A DNA stretch of 64,000 nucleotides from Streptomyces coeruleorubidus. GTDB taxonomy: Bacteria; Actinomycetota; Actinomycetes; Streptomycetales; Streptomycetaceae. The stretch is taken from the NCBI RefSeq assembly GCF_028885415.1, contig NZ_CP118527.1:8866001-8930000 (forward strand), written 5' to 3'. The position numbers and the translations under genes were made by a program. Below, in pieces: positions 1-8,692 of the stretch (position 1 is its first letter; every line of letters starts with the position of its first letter). The notes under the pieces were generated by a model. The model was not told the DNA's origin, did not search any database, and saw only the letters and a list, made by a program, of their open reading frames with translations.

Positions 1-446
1 GTTCGACGAGGGCGGCCTCGACGTCGGTCATGCCGTCGGGGACCCGGTGCACGCGGTCGGCGGGGATGGTGAACAGGTCGGTCATGGCGCCGGGTGTCTG
101 GCAGCCGAAGACCTTCAGCTCCTGGCAGATGTTGTAGCGGCCACTACGGCACTGGGGGCACTGCCCGCAGAAGAGGTTCGGCTCGACGATCACCCGGTCG
201 CCCGGGACGAATCCGTCGACGCCCGGGCCCGTGGCCGCGACGACACCGACCGCCTCGTGTCCGGGGTGGTAGGGCAGCGGCATGAACGGATGGTGGCCCA
301 GGGCCGCGTGGGTGTCGGAGCCGCAGACGCCCACCACGGCGGTGCGGACGAGGAGTTCGCCCTCGTCGGCGGTCGGCGCGGGGATGTGCTCGACGGTGAT
401 GTCGTCGATCGACCGGACCAGGACACGGCGGATCTGCTGCGGCATG
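1..446 (-). CDS. Zinc-dependent alcohol dehydrogenase (MDR family), 3' part missing at window edge
   Basis: The minus strand is open from an ATG at 446 to the left edge, giving the first 148 residues of a medium-chain dehydrogenase. Visible landmarks are the catalytic-zinc cysteine in GVCGSDTH (about residue 42), the GHEAVG motif, and the four structural-zinc cysteines in FCGQCPQCRSGRYNIC. Family knowledge says NAD(P)-dependent oxidation of alcohols or polyols in the cytoplasm. It lies 55 bp downstream of a sugar/polyol ABC permease and is probably the last visible gene of that operon, so a polyol (sorbitol/mannitol/xylitol-like) dehydrogenase is a fair guess. The Rossmann domain lies outside the window, so cofactor choice cannot be read. 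Confidence 0.9.
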
Positions 447-501
447 GGGTGGTGCTCCGTTTCGGATGCGGTCGGGAGTGTGCGCGGTGCCCTCGCCGGT
501 C

Positions 502-1314
502 TCACTTCACCGCTCCCAGTGACAGCCCGCGCACCAGCTTGTCCTGCGCGGCGAACCCGGCGATGAGGACCGGCAGCGACACCAGCGTGGCCGCGGCGCA
601 CAGCCGGGCCAGGAACAGGCCCTCGTTGGTGATGAAGCCGACCAGGAACACCGGCGCGGTGGAGGCCTGCGTCGCGGTGAGGTTGACGGCGAACATGAAC
701 TCGTTCCAGCTGAAGATGAAGCAGATCAGCGAGGTGGCTGCGAGTCCGGGCATGGCGACCGGCGCGACGACCCGCCACAGCACGGTGAGCAGATTGGCCC
801 CGTCGACCTCGGCCGCCTCCAGGATCTCCTTGGGGACCTCGGCGAGGAAGGAGCGCATCATCCAGACCGCGATCGGCAGGTTCATGGCGGTGTAGAGGAC
901 GATCAGGGTCCAGACGTTGTCCAGCATCCCGATGTCCTTGACGATCAGGTAGACCGGCAGCAGGGCCGCGATCGCCGGGAGGAACTTCGTGGACAGGAAG
1001 AAGAACATCACGTCGGTCCACTTCTCGACCGGCTTGATGGACAGCGCGTAGGCCGTCGGCACCGCGAGGGCGAGCACCAGCAGCGTCGAAATGACGCTGG
1101 CCATGGCCGAGTTGAGGAGGAAGGGGGTGATGTCCCGGCTGAACAGTGTTTCGTACTGCGCGAAGGTGAACGGGGCGAAGGGGCTCGGCGGGTTGGTCGC
1201 CGCGTCGGCCTCCTGGTGGAAGGAGGTGAGCACCATCCACGCCACCGGCGCGAAGAACGCCAGGGTGGCCAGCCAGGCGACGAAGGTCCACAGCGGAGTG
1301 AGCCGTGCGGTCAT
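502..1314 (-). CDS. Carbohydrate ABC transporter permease, MalG/UgpE-like
   Basis: A 270-residue inner-membrane permease with about six hydrophobic segments. The cytoplasmic EAA loop is visible as EAAEVDGANLLTVLWRVV followed by AP (around residues 180-200), the contact with the ATPase subunit. The start ATG at 1312-1314 overlaps the stop of the upstream permease (ATGA), a sign of translational coupling. It forms the heterodimeric channel of a CUT1-type sugar/polyol importer with the product of 1311-2270. No ATPase gene is present next to it. Streptomyces CUT1 importers often share a remote MsiK-type ATPase, which would explain that (inference). Confidence 0.93.
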   Translation of the reverse strand: MTARLTPLWTFVAWLATLAFFAPVAWMVLTSFHQEADAATNPPSPFAPFTFAQYETLFSRDITPFLLNSAMASVISTLLVLALAVPTAYALSIKPVEKWTDVMFFFLSTKFLPAIAALLPVYLIVKDIGMLDNVWTLIVLYTAMNLPIAVWMMRSFLAEVPKEILEAAEVDGANLLTVLWRVVAPVAMPGLAATSLICFIFSWNEFMFAVNLTATQASTAPVFLVGFITNEGLFLARLCAAATLVSLPVLIAGFAAQDKLVRGLSLGAVK

Positions 1315-2270
1315 CGGGACACCTCCTCGCGGAACAGCGACGCGATGGTGCGCAGGGCGAAGGTCGCGATCACGATCGAGCCGAGTACGACGACGACACC
1401 GGCGGCGGCCGCCTCGCCGTACTCGTACTTGCGGAACATGGTCAGGTAGATCTCGTAGGGCAGGTTGGTCGTCTGCGAGCCGGGGCCGCCCTGGGTGATG
1501 GTGTAGACCGCGTCGAAGGTCTGCACGACGTAGATCGTGCCGAGCAGGATGCCCAGCTCCAGGTACTGGCGAAGATGCGGCAGCGTGATGTGGCGGAAGG
1601 TGGCCATGGCCGACGCTCCGTCCACGCGGGCCGCCTCCAGCACGTCACCGGGCTGCGCCTGGAGGCCGGCCAGGATGATCAGCATCATGAACGGGGTCCA
1701 CTGCCAGACCAGCGAGACCACGACGGCGGGCATGGGGTACGAGGACACCCAGTCGACCGTCGGGCCGTGGTCGGCGCCGAACAACCGGTAGACGCCGTTG
1801 AGGGTGCCGTTGAGCAGGCCGTAGTCGGGGTTGTAGATGGCGTGCTTCCACAGCAGCGACGCCGCGACCGGCATGACGAGGAACGGGGCGATGAGCAGGG
1901 TGCGCGCCAGTCCGCGGCCGGGGAAGCGGCGGTCGAGCAGCATGGCCAGGCAGAGGCCGAGGAGCACGCTGATCAGCACCACCGAGGCGGTGAGGACGGC
2001 GGTGTTCAGCACGGCCGCGCGCAGCCGCTCGTCGGTGAAGACGAACGCGTAGTTGGACAGGCCGGTGAAGTGCCGGTCGCCCGGCCTGAGGATGTTCCAC
2101 TGGAAGGTGGAGATCACGAGCGTGGCCACGAAGGGGAGCTGCGTGACGACGATGGTGAAGACCAGCGCCGGTAGCAGCGGGATGCGGCGCCGCCACTTGC
2201 TGGCGGCAGAGCGCGTTCGAGGACGGATGGGCGGTGGTGCTGTCTCGGGGGGTGCGGTGAGCGTGGTCAT
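1311..2270 (-). CDS. Carbohydrate ABC transporter permease, MalF/UgpA-like
   Basis: A 319-residue multi-spanning permease starting MTTLTAPP. I chose the ATG at 2270 because GGAGGAAAG lies directly upstream; the frame is open 78 bases further but without a ribosome site. A short N-terminal cytoplasmic tail is followed by six predicted membrane segments and an EAA loop (EAARVDGASAMATFRHI, then TLPHL). It ends FREEVSR with a stop overlapping the next permease. It is the second channel subunit of the CUT1 sugar/polyol importer encoded with the lipoprotein at 2345-3697. Confidence 0.93.
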   Translation of the reverse strand: MTTLTAPPETAPPPIRPRTRSAASKWRRRIPLLPALVFTIVVTQLPFVATLVISTFQWNILRPGDRHFTGLSNYAFVFTDERLRAAVLNTAVLTASVVLISVLLGLCLAMLLDRRFPGRGLARTLLIAPFLVMPVAASLLWKHAIYNPDYGLLNGTLNGVYRLFGADHGPTVDWVSSYPMPAVVVSLVWQWTPFMMLIILAGLQAQPGDVLEAARVDGASAMATFRHITLPHLRQYLELGILLGTIYVVQTFDAVYTITQGGPGSQTTNLPYEIYLTMFRKYEYGEAAAAGVVVVLGSIVIATFALRTIASLFREEVSR

Positions 2271-2344
2271 GAACTTTCCTCCGCCGGTGACGGCCGGGTA
2301 GGGAAGCGACGCCCGGTCGGCGGGAACGCCGCCGGGCATCAAGG

Positions 2345-3697
2345 TCACTTCTGGTAGTTCTCGGCGACTGCCTCGGCGAGCTTCTGGCCGTCGTTCAGCG
2401 CCTTGTCCACGCTGGTCTTGCCGGCGATCGCGGCGGAGATCTCCTGGGTGACCTTGGTGCCCAGGTCCTGGAACTCGGGGATCGCCACGTACTGGATGCC
2501 CACCGTGGGCCTGGGCTGGACGCCCGGATCGGACGGGTCGGCCTGCTCGATGGACTTCAGGGTGATGTCGCCGAACGACCCGGCGGCCTTCTGGTACTGC
2601 GGGATGTCATATGTGCTGGCCCGCTTGCCGGCGGGGACGCGTGCCCAGCCGAGCTTCTCGCCGACCAGCTTCTCGTACTTCTTGCTGGAGGCCCACAGCA
2701 TGAACTTCGAGGCGGCGTCGGCGTTCTTGGTGGTCCTGGGCATGGCCCACGCCCAGGACCACAGCCAGCCGCTGCTCTTGGTCTCGACGGTCGGCGCGTA
2801 GGCGTAGCCGACGTGCCCGGCGATCTTGCTGGAGCTGGGGTCTTCAAGCGACCCGGCCGCGCTGGTCGCGTCGTACCACATCGCGACCTTCTTCTGGCTC
2901 ATGGCGTTGAGGCACTCGGTGAACCCGGCCTGCGCCGCGCCCGCCTCACCGTGCTTGCGGACCAGGTCGACGTAGAAGTTGGTGGCCTTCTTGAACGCCG
3001 GGCTGTTGACCTGGGCCTTCCAGTCCTTGGTGAACCAGGTGCCGCCGAAGGTGTTGACCACGGAGGTCAGCGGCGCGCCGAGCTCGCCCCAGCCGGCCAG
3101 CCCGCGCAGGCAGATGCCGCGCATGCCGGGCTCGGCGCCGTCGACCTTGGCCGCGATCTCGGCGATCTGCTGCCAGGTCGGGTGCTCGGGCACCGTGATG
3201 CCCTTCGCCTTCATGACGTGCTTGTTGTACATGAGGAAGGACGACTCGCCGTAGAACGGCAGGGCGTAGAGCTTGCCGTCGGAACCGGACAGCGACTGCA
3301 CCATGGGCCTCAGCAGGTCGGCCTTGTCGAAGCTCGTGTCCTTGTCGGCGTAGGAGCCGAGCTCGTGCAGCCAGCCGTTCTTCTCCCAGATGGGTACCTC
3401 GTAGGCGCCGATCGTGGCGACGTCGTACTGGCCGGCCTGGGTGGCGATGTCCTGGGTGACCTTGTCGCGCAGCTCGTTCTCGGGGAGGACCGTGAAGTTC
3501 ACCTCGATGCCGGTGTCCTTCGTGAAGGTGTCCTTGGTCAGCTTCGCGATGTCCTCCATCTGCGGGTTGCCGACCATCAGTACGTTGATGCTCTTGCCGC
3601 CGCCGGAGCTGTCGCTGCCTCCGGCCCCGGCGCATCCGGTGGCCATCAGGGCTATGGCGGCGGCGCCTGCGATGACGGTGTATCTGGCTGTTGGCAT
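2345..3697 (-). CDS. Extracellular solute-binding lipoprotein, family 1 (sugar/polyol ABC importer)
   Basis: A 450-residue protein with a lipoprotein signal: a basic N-terminus (MPTARYTV), a hydrophobic stretch and the lipobox MATGC near residue 23. The mature part carries the family-1 solute-binding fold signature, including the early segment on change of state and cluster residues such as YDVATIGAYEVP and YALPFYGESS. It would be anchored outside the membrane and deliver a sugar or polyol to the two permeases downstream. It is the first gene of the operon; the intergenic region beyond it holds two copies of a TGTTAACA-like operator. The nearby alcohol dehydrogenase suggests a sugar alcohol, but the ligand is not readable from sequence. 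Confidence 0.92.
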   Translation of the reverse strand: MPTARYTVIAGAAAIALMATGCAGAGGSDSSGGGKSINVLMVGNPQMEDIAKLTKDTFTKDTGIEVNFTVLPENELRDKVTQDIATQAGQYDVATIGAYEVPIWEKNGWLHELGSYADKDTSFDKADLLRPMVQSLSGSDGKLYALPFYGESSFLMYNKHVMKAKGITVPEHPTWQQIAEIAAKVDGAEPGMRGICLRGLAGWGELGAPLTSVVNTFGGTWFTKDWKAQVNSPAFKKATNFYVDLVRKHGEAGAAQAGFTECLNAMSQKKVAMWYDATSAAGSLEDPSSSKIAGHVGYAYAPTVETKSSGWLWSWAWAMPRTTKNADAASKFMLWASSKKYEKLVGEKLGWARVPAGKRASTYDIPQYQKAAGSFGDITLKSIEQADPSDPGVQPRPTVGIQYVAIPEFQDLGTKVTQEISAAIAGKTSVDKALNDGQKLAEAVAENYQK

Positions 3698-3794
3698 GGC
3701 TGAGGTCCTCTCGTCGAGGGAGTGGTGGGTGGTGACGCTGGGCCGGCTCTGCCGGGGGGAGAGGGAGGAGCGCAGGTGCGCCGGTGGAGAGCAT

Positions 3795-3837
3795 TGTTAG
3801 CAGAGGTTGTCGGCATTGTTAACACATCTTGCGAGAT
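3795..3837 (-). promoter_or_regulatory. Operator pair in front of the sugar importer operon
   Basis: Two related 8-mers lie 22 bp apart: TGTTAGCA (3795-3802) and the perfect palindrome TGTTAACA (3817-3824). A further imperfect dyad, ATCTTGCGAGAT (3826-3837), follows, beside an AT-rich stretch (ATATTTTTC) that could be part of the minus-strand promoter. Palindromic cores with central TTAA are typical of LacI/ROK-family repressor sites controlling sugar importers. No regulator gene of that kind is visible in the window, so it may lie beyond the left edge. Confidence 0.5.
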
Positions 3838-3949
3838 ATTTTTCGGAACTCTATGGTTGAACCGTTCTGACGGGGGCCTAACCCAGGGCGGTCCGTGGGC
3901 GTGGAGGGCGGGGCACCAGGTGGCCCGGAGGCCGGCCGCGCGCAGGAAG

Positions 3950-4197
3950 CAGTACGGCGTGAGCGGGCCGCTGACGCCTGCCAGGGCGGCGTTGTGGATG
4001 ACGGCGTCGCAGTCGGCGAGCGCGCGGGAGACGGCGGCCGGGTCGGCGAGGTCGCCCAGGTGCTGCCGCACGCCGAGGCTCTCCAGGGTGATGCTCGGGC
4101 GGCTGCTGAGGGAGGGGGCTGTGGTGCCGCGGGCGACGAGCCGGCGGCAGATCTCCTGCCCCAGGAAGCCGCTGCCGCCCGTGACCAGGATCCTCAT
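3950..4197 (-). pseudogene. Truncated NAD-dependent epimerase/dehydratase (OleD-like), N-terminal fragment
   Basis: From the ATG at 4197 the frame encodes the first ~80 residues of a short-chain reductase of the 3-beta-HSD/epimerase type: MRILVTGGSGFLGQEICRR with the TGGSGFLG nucleotide loop, then HLGDLADPAAV and AVIHNAALAGVSG. After about 3950 the homology-like pattern stops and the frame runs on into low-quality sequence. A full protein needs about 330 residues, so the catalytic YxxxK part is gone. The start overlaps the stop of the upstream ligase fragment (ATGA). The order ligase-reductase matches oleC-oleD of long-chain olefin biosynthesis (inference from order and motifs). The exact 3' boundary is approximate. 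Confidence 0.6.
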
Positions 4198-4400
4198 CGG
4201 GCGCCTCCCGAACCGTACTTGGCGGCGCAGGCGGCCAGCCGGGCGCGGTAGATCCTGGAGTTGTGGCGGATGGTGGTCGGGAAGCGAGGGTGGAACAGCA
4301 CCGTGCCGATGCGGCGGCCGTGCCGGTGGTCGCGGAGGGCGGCACGCAACGCGTCCAGGACCGCGTCCTTGCGTGCGCCGGGTTCGCGTTCGCCGCGGAG
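4194..4400 (-). pseudogene. Truncated acyl-AMP ligase (OleC-like), C-terminal fragment
   Basis: The last ~65 residues of an adenylate-forming enzyme read toward the stop at 4194: an LRGEREPG segment, then IGTVLFHPRFPTTIRHNSRI and a RARLAACAAKYG tail. The RHNSRI/AKI pattern near the C-terminus is the mobile subdomain typical of OleC/fatty-acyl-CoA ligase-like enzymes. Everything upstream is missing: the frame meets a plus-strand polyketide synthase fragment at about 4400. Its stop overlaps the oleD-like start, so the two were once a coupled operon. Non-functional as it stands. Confidence 0.55.
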
Positions 4401-4864
4401 CACCGCCCGCTGCCGCCCCGCCGGGCCGACGCCGGCGGCCTGCTCTGGCCGGGCACCGACGTGGCGGGCGTCGGCCGCTACCGTTGGAGCCGCGCCCGCC
4501 GACTGCTGCCCGCCCTGGCCACCGCCCGTTTCACCGCCCTCGTACCGGCCGCCGCCGGTCCCGGCCCGGAAGGCCGCGTGGACCTGCTGCGCGAACTGGT
4601 CGCCATGACACCCGACGAGGCCCGGGCCGCGATCATCAGGACCCTGACCCGGCTGCTCGCCGCCGTGCTGCACAGCGACCCCGAGGAGCTGGACCCGGCG
4701 CGGCCCGTGACCGACTTCGGCCTCGACTCGCTGCTGAGCACCGAGTTCATGGTGCGCGCCGGCGAGCACTTCGACGTCCGCCTGGCGGCCACCGAGCTGA
4801 TGGGCGGCGACCGCACCCTGACCTGGACCTCGCCCGGTACCGGTCCGGCGACGGCGCGGTCTGA
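4401..4864 (+). pseudogene. 3' end of a type I polyketide synthase with acyl carrier domain, frameshifted
   Basis: The plus strand encodes a PKS module end: a post-KR linker with RWSRARRLLPALATARFTAL, then a carrier domain beginning MTPDEARAAIIRTL (codon 4605) with the phosphopantetheine serine in DFGLDSLLS (Ser codon 4728-4730) and ending ATELMGGDRTLT. Right after that the frame changes: the natural tail, DLDLARYRSGDGAV and stop at 4862-4864, is in another frame, so a small indel lies near 4823. No start codon context or upstream domains exist; the sequence abuts the ligase fragment. This is a relic, not an expressed synthase. Confidence 0.6.
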
Positions 4865-4905
4865 GGCCGCCTCCTCATGGGGCGAGGAGACGGCCCTTGC
4901 CGCGT

Positions 4906-6720
4906 TCAGAGCACGTCGGCCCACCCCGCGGTGTCGTCGAGGAAGCCGCCCGACTGGTGCTGCCACAGCTTCGCGTAGGCGCCGTCGAACGCGAGCAACT
5001 CCTGGTGCGTGCCCTGCTCGACGATCCGTCCACGGTCGAGGACGACGAGCTGGTCCATGCCGGCGACCGTGCTCAGCCGGTGCGCCACCACCAGTGCGGT
5101 CCGCCCGTCCATGAGCCGCCACAGCGCCTCCTGCACGAGGAGTTCGCTCTCCGAGTCCAGGGCGCTGGTCGCCTCGTCGAGCAGCAGGATCGGCGCGTCG
5201 CGCAGGATCGCCCGGGCGAGGGCGACGCGCTGGCGCTGACCGCCGGACAGTTTGATGCCGCGCTCGCCCACCATGGTGTCGAAGCCGTCCGGCAGCGCGT
5301 CGGCGAACTCCGAGACATGGGCCGCCTCGGCCGCCCGGCGGATCTCGGCCTCGGTGGCGTCCGGCCGGGCGAACGCGATGTTGTCCCGCAGGGTGCGGTG
5401 GAACATCGCCGGGTCCTGCGGCACGTAGGCGATCTGGCTGCGCAGGTCGGCCTGGCGCAGCCGGCTGATGTCCTGACCCCCGACGAGGATGCGGCCGCCG
5501 TCGATGTCCGTCATCCGTAACAGCAGCCGGGTGAGGGAGGTCTTGCCGCCGCCGGATCGGCCGACCAGGCCGATCCGCGCCCCGCTCGGCACGTACAGGT
5601 CCAGACCCTCGAACAGCGGCTTGCCGCCCCGGTGCGCGAAGGTCACCTTCTCGAAGCGGATGTCGGCGGCCCGGGGCCGCAGCGGCTCCGGCGACGGCGG
5701 GTCGAGCACGGTAGGAGGTGTCAGGAGCAGCTCGGTGAACTGCGCGGCCTCCGTCATCGAGCTCTCCAGCCGGCGGTAGATCTGGTTGAACTCGAACATG
5801 ATCCGTGTCGCGTTGCTGTAGTAGGTGAAGGCGACCACGATCGCCTCCACGCCGTGCCCGCCCCCGGCGAGCGTGACCGCGAGCAGCAGGCCCACCGCGT
5901 TGGTCAGCACCGACAGCGGCGCGACCAGCGTGTCGATGCGGAGGTTGCCGTAGTCCCACGACCGCAGCGTGAGCCGGCGCGACGTGGCGACCCGGGAGCG
6001 GTGCTCGGCGGCCTCGCGCTCCTCCGCGGCGAACGCCCGCACCGTGTCCATGTTCATCAGGCTGTCGGCGACATGGCCCGAAACCCGGGCGATCGCCTCC
6101 TCACGCAGGTCGACCAGCGCCTGACGGCGCCGGATGAGAGGCACGACCAACACCCCGGTCAGCGCGATCATCACCAGCAGTCCGACCACGAGCAGGGGTT
6201 CGTAGCGCCACAGCACCACCGCCCCGAACGCCAGCGGTACGAAGCTGCCCACGATCTGGAACGCCAGTGTGTCCACGAACTGCTCGAAACGCGAGGCGAA
6301 GCTCAGGACGCGCTTGGTCAGCGAACCGGCGAAGTTGTCGTGGAAGAACGCGGCGTCCTTGGCGAACAGCTCGTCCATCCCGATCACGTACAGGTGCTCG
6401 ATGCCGAGGGCGTCGAGGCGGTTGAGGCAGTGCATTGCGATGCGCCACAGTGCCTCCGCGAGCAGCAGCACGCCTGCGAAGCCGAGGACGTACGGCAGTG
6501 TCGAGTCGACCGTGACGTCCTTGTCGTCGGCGATGTCGCCGACGAGCTTGGCGACGATCAGCGGCGCGATGTAGTTGATTCCGATGTTGCCCAGCGCCAT
6601 GAGCAGCATCGCGGGTGCCGTCAGCCGGCGGAGCCGGGCCAACTCCCGTCCGTAGTAACGAAGTGCGAGAAGTACCGAGCGTTTGCCCGGCTGAGCCCTG
6701 CGCGATTCAGGCGTTTCCAT
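4906..6720 (-). CDS. ABC exporter, fused membrane and ATPase domains (type IV half-transporter)
   Basis: A 604-residue half-transporter starting METPESRRAQ. The frame is open much further upstream, but ATG 6720 has a GGGGTGGG ribosome site and gives the usual length. The first ~330 residues hold six membrane segments; the ATPase follows with Walker A GRSGGGKT, an ABC signature in KLSGGQRQR, Walker B ILLLDEATSALD and the H-loop VVAHRLS. It presumably works as a homodimer, exporting a lipid, peptide or drug. It is monocistronic and transcribed away from the DUF4386 gene. Substrate is unknown. Confidence 0.92.
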   Translation of the reverse strand: METPESRRAQPGKRSVLLALRYYGRELARLRRLTAPAMLLMALGNIGINYIAPLIVAKLVGDIADDKDVTVDSTLPYVLGFAGVLLLAEALWRIAMHCLNRLDALGIEHLYVIGMDELFAKDAAFFHDNFAGSLTKRVLSFASRFEQFVDTLAFQIVGSFVPLAFGAVVLWRYEPLLVVGLLVMIALTGVLVVPLIRRRQALVDLREEAIARVSGHVADSLMNMDTVRAFAAEEREAAEHRSRVATSRRLTLRSWDYGNLRIDTLVAPLSVLTNAVGLLLAVTLAGGGHGVEAIVVAFTYYSNATRIMFEFNQIYRRLESSMTEAAQFTELLLTPPTVLDPPSPEPLRPRAADIRFEKVTFAHRGGKPLFEGLDLYVPSGARIGLVGRSGGGKTSLTRLLLRMTDIDGGRILVGGQDISRLRQADLRSQIAYVPQDPAMFHRTLRDNIAFARPDATEAEIRRAAEAAHVSEFADALPDGFDTMVGERGIKLSGGQRQRVALARAILRDAPILLLDEATSALDSESELLVQEALWRLMDGRTALVVAHRLSTVAGMDQLVVLDRGRIVEQGTHQELLAFDGAYAKLWQHQSGGFLDDTAGWADVL

Positions 6721-7093
6721 CCCACCCCTGTGTCGTTCTGTGGCCGCCCGCCACGCGCTGGTGCGGGCAGGGGCCATCGCCGCAACGGATGTGTGGAGAT
6801 TCGGGTCGAGTCCGGAAGTGTCCCGCGACGGCGACCGCGGCGTCCAAGCGTTTTCCGGCCGGGCGGTGGTGCGCAGGGAGCGCCAAGGGGCACGGTCGGC
6901 GGACTCGGGGCGGGCGGTGCGGTGGTGCGGGGTCGGCCGGGCGGCGCCGGACGTGAGTGCCCAGGGGTGTCGCCAGGACCACCCCCGCATCGGGTGTCCA
7001 GGCCCAGGGACGGGTCGTGCCGGGGGCGGCAGCATGTGTGTCGTCGGCAAGGGGGCCGACGACGAACCCGCCACCGGACTTCGGGGGACCCCC
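6721..7093. other. Intergenic region between divergent ABC exporter and DUF4386 gene
   Basis: This 373-bp divergent stretch has no convincing coding pattern. The only clear structure is a perfect 9-bp inverted repeat at 7040-7063 (GTCGTCGGC, six-base loop, GCCGACGAC) about 30 bp before the DUF4386 start. It could be an operator or an RNA hairpin in the leader. No standard -10/-35 pair stood out. Confidence 0.4.
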
Positions 7094-7762
7094 ATGAACG
7101 AGACCTTCGCCAGGCGTCTGACGGGCCTCGCCGGCATCGCCGCGGCGGCCGCCCTGATCGTCGAGGTACCGCTGTACTTCATCTACTCCGGTCCGCCGCC
7201 GGACTCGAACGTCCTCACCAGGCTGCTGCTCGCGATCTTCTCGCTGGCGTTCCTGATCGTGTTCGTGACGGCCTTCCGTGAGCTGGTCAAGCGGGTGAAC
7301 CCGGCCTGTGAATGGGTGGGTTCGATGGCATTCGCCACCGGCCTGGTCTACGCGACGGTCACCCTGGTCTCCAGCGGGCTGGAAGCCGGCGCGGTCATCG
7401 CCGCCGACCGTTCGATCGATCCGACCATCACGGTCAGCGGCACCTACATCCTCTACGGGTCGATCGGCCGTGTGCTGCTGACGCTGTTCCTGGTCGCGGT
7501 GGGCTTCGGCATCTCCCGTACGAACCTGCTGCCGCCCTGGACCAGCCGCTCCGCCTACGTCCTGGCCGGTGTCAATGTGGCCTTCGTGCCGTCCCTGTTC
7601 TTCGGCAACGACCCGGCGAACTTCTACGCGGCGAACGGCTGGGGCACCACCGCTTCGATGGGTGCGATCCTCAGCTACTGGCTCCTCGCACTTGGCATCT
7701 CCACGTACCGCAGCGCCACCCGCCGTACGCCGTCGGCCGGTTCACCGGCCCTGCGGCACTGA
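7094..7762 (+). CDS. DUF4386 family integral membrane protein
   Basis: A 222-residue hydrophobic protein beginning MNETFARRLTGLAGIAAAAA. I used ATG 7094 because membrane segments start at once there; a longer in-frame reading adds an Arg-rich non-membrane stretch. About six membrane helices are visible, with a conserved-looking polar segment after helix 2 (FRELVKRVNP) and an Asp/Arg pair (ADRSIDPT) in an outer loop. DUF4386 has no assigned biochemical function. It is monocistronic and followed by a strong hairpin terminator. Confidence 0.8.
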   Translation: MNETFARRLTGLAGIAAAAALIVEVPLYFIYSGPPPDSNVLTRLLLAIFSLAFLIVFVTAFRELVKRVNPACEWVGSMAFATGLVYATVTLVSSGLEAGAVIAADRSIDPTITVSGTYILYGSIGRVLLTLFLVAVGFGISRTNLLPPWTSRSAYVLAGVNVAFVPSLFFGNDPANFYAANGWGTTASMGAILSYWLLALGISTYRSATRRTPSAGSPALRH

Positions 7763-7804
7763 CACCACGGCCCGCCAAGTCCTCCACACCACCGCGATCC
7801 CGCC

Positions 7805-7835
7805 AGGTCCAGGAGCCCCGGGTGCTCCTGGACCT
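7805..7835. terminator. Bidirectional hairpin terminator
   Basis: A perfect 12-bp stem (AGGTCCAGGAGC and its complement) with a 7-base loop sits between the convergent genes ending at 7762 and 7860. No U-run follows on either strand, which is common for actinomycete terminators. Confidence 0.7.
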
Positions 7836-7859
7836 CGTGTGCGAGTGCTGGTTGCCCGC

Positions 7860-8516
7860 TCAGCCCAGGTAGAGCGGGAGCTTCGAGGCCAGTTCGCCGA
7901 GTCCGGCCTGCTCCACGTCGGTCGGCGCCCGCCGCCCCGTGCCCACCAGCAGCGCGTCCTGGTCGGAGAACGACGGAGGGAACGCGCTCCCGGCGATCCG
8001 CTCCAGCATCTCGCGGGACCGGGCGAGCCCCTCCGCGGGCGGCTGCGCGGCGTCCTTGAGATGGGCGATCAGGTCGAGATGGTGCAGCGTCCACTCCATG
8101 ACGTACGTGGAGAGGTAGTCGCCCACGGTGAGAACCTCGTCGCGGGTGCCGACCCTGAGGGACGGGTCGGCGAGCTCCGCGGCACGGCCGGCGGCGGAGC
8201 CGACATCGTCCAGGTGGAACTTGAGCAGGTGCGCGTCCTCGTACGCGGCGGCCAGCCGGACGGTCAGCGCGTCGAGCGGGTCGTCCCCGGTCGGCGGCGC
8301 GTCGGAGATCTCCCAGTAGGTCAGCGCGTCCCGGGTCGGTTCCCTGTCGGCGGGGGTGGCGAGGGTGATCAGGACGTCCTGCGCGTCGATGACCAGATGG
8401 CACACCAGGTCCCGCACCAGCCAGCCGGTACAGCCGGACGGCCGGGTGAAGTCCTCGTCGGACAGGTCGGCGACCGCGGCGCGCAACGCCGTCCAGGAGC
8501 GTGCGAAGAGATCCAC
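7860..8516 (-). CDS. TIGR03083/DinB-type maleylpyruvate-isomerase-like protein
   Basis: About 218 residues beginning DLFARSWTALRAAVADL after a GTG at 8516. The pattern is that of the mycothiol-dependent DinB-like four-helix family: GCTGWLVRDLVCHLV early (first metal-site His), a middle region with DVGSAAGRAAEL, and TYVMEWTLHHLDLIAHL (later His cluster). Members are thiol-dependent isomerases or transferases, most of unknown substrate. The start is weak: the frame is open to 8663 and I see no clear ribosome site at any candidate. Monocistronic, convergent with the DUF4386 gene. Confidence 0.75.
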   Translation of the reverse strand: MDLFARSWTALRAAVADLSDEDFTRPSGCTGWLVRDLVCHLVIDAQDVLITLATPADREPTRDALTYWEISDAPPTGDDPLDALTVRLAAAYEDAHLLKFHLDDVGSAAGRAAELADPSLRVGTRDEVLTVGDYLSTYVMEWTLHHLDLIAHLKDAAQPPAEGLARSREMLERIAGSAFPPSFSDQDALLVGTGRRAPTDVEQAGLGELASKLPLYLG

Positions 8517-8692
8517 ATCGGCAACGTAGTGCCGTGCCGCGAGGGCGGACAAGCGTTTTATTGACGGCCGTTCACCCGTACGGCCGATGCGAGCGAGCAC
8601 GACTGTTGACGTGGACAGCGTCGGCGCGCCACGTTGAGTAACCTGGTAAGTGCGGTGCATCACCGAATCCTGCGATCCAAAAGGTGGTGGGG

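Noticed and set aside
4605..5114. A functional stand-alone acyl carrier protein read from ATG 4605
   Set aside because: The frame continues past the carrier domain into antisense sequence of the ABC exporter, and the natural C-terminal tail is out of frame; no ribosome site at 4605.
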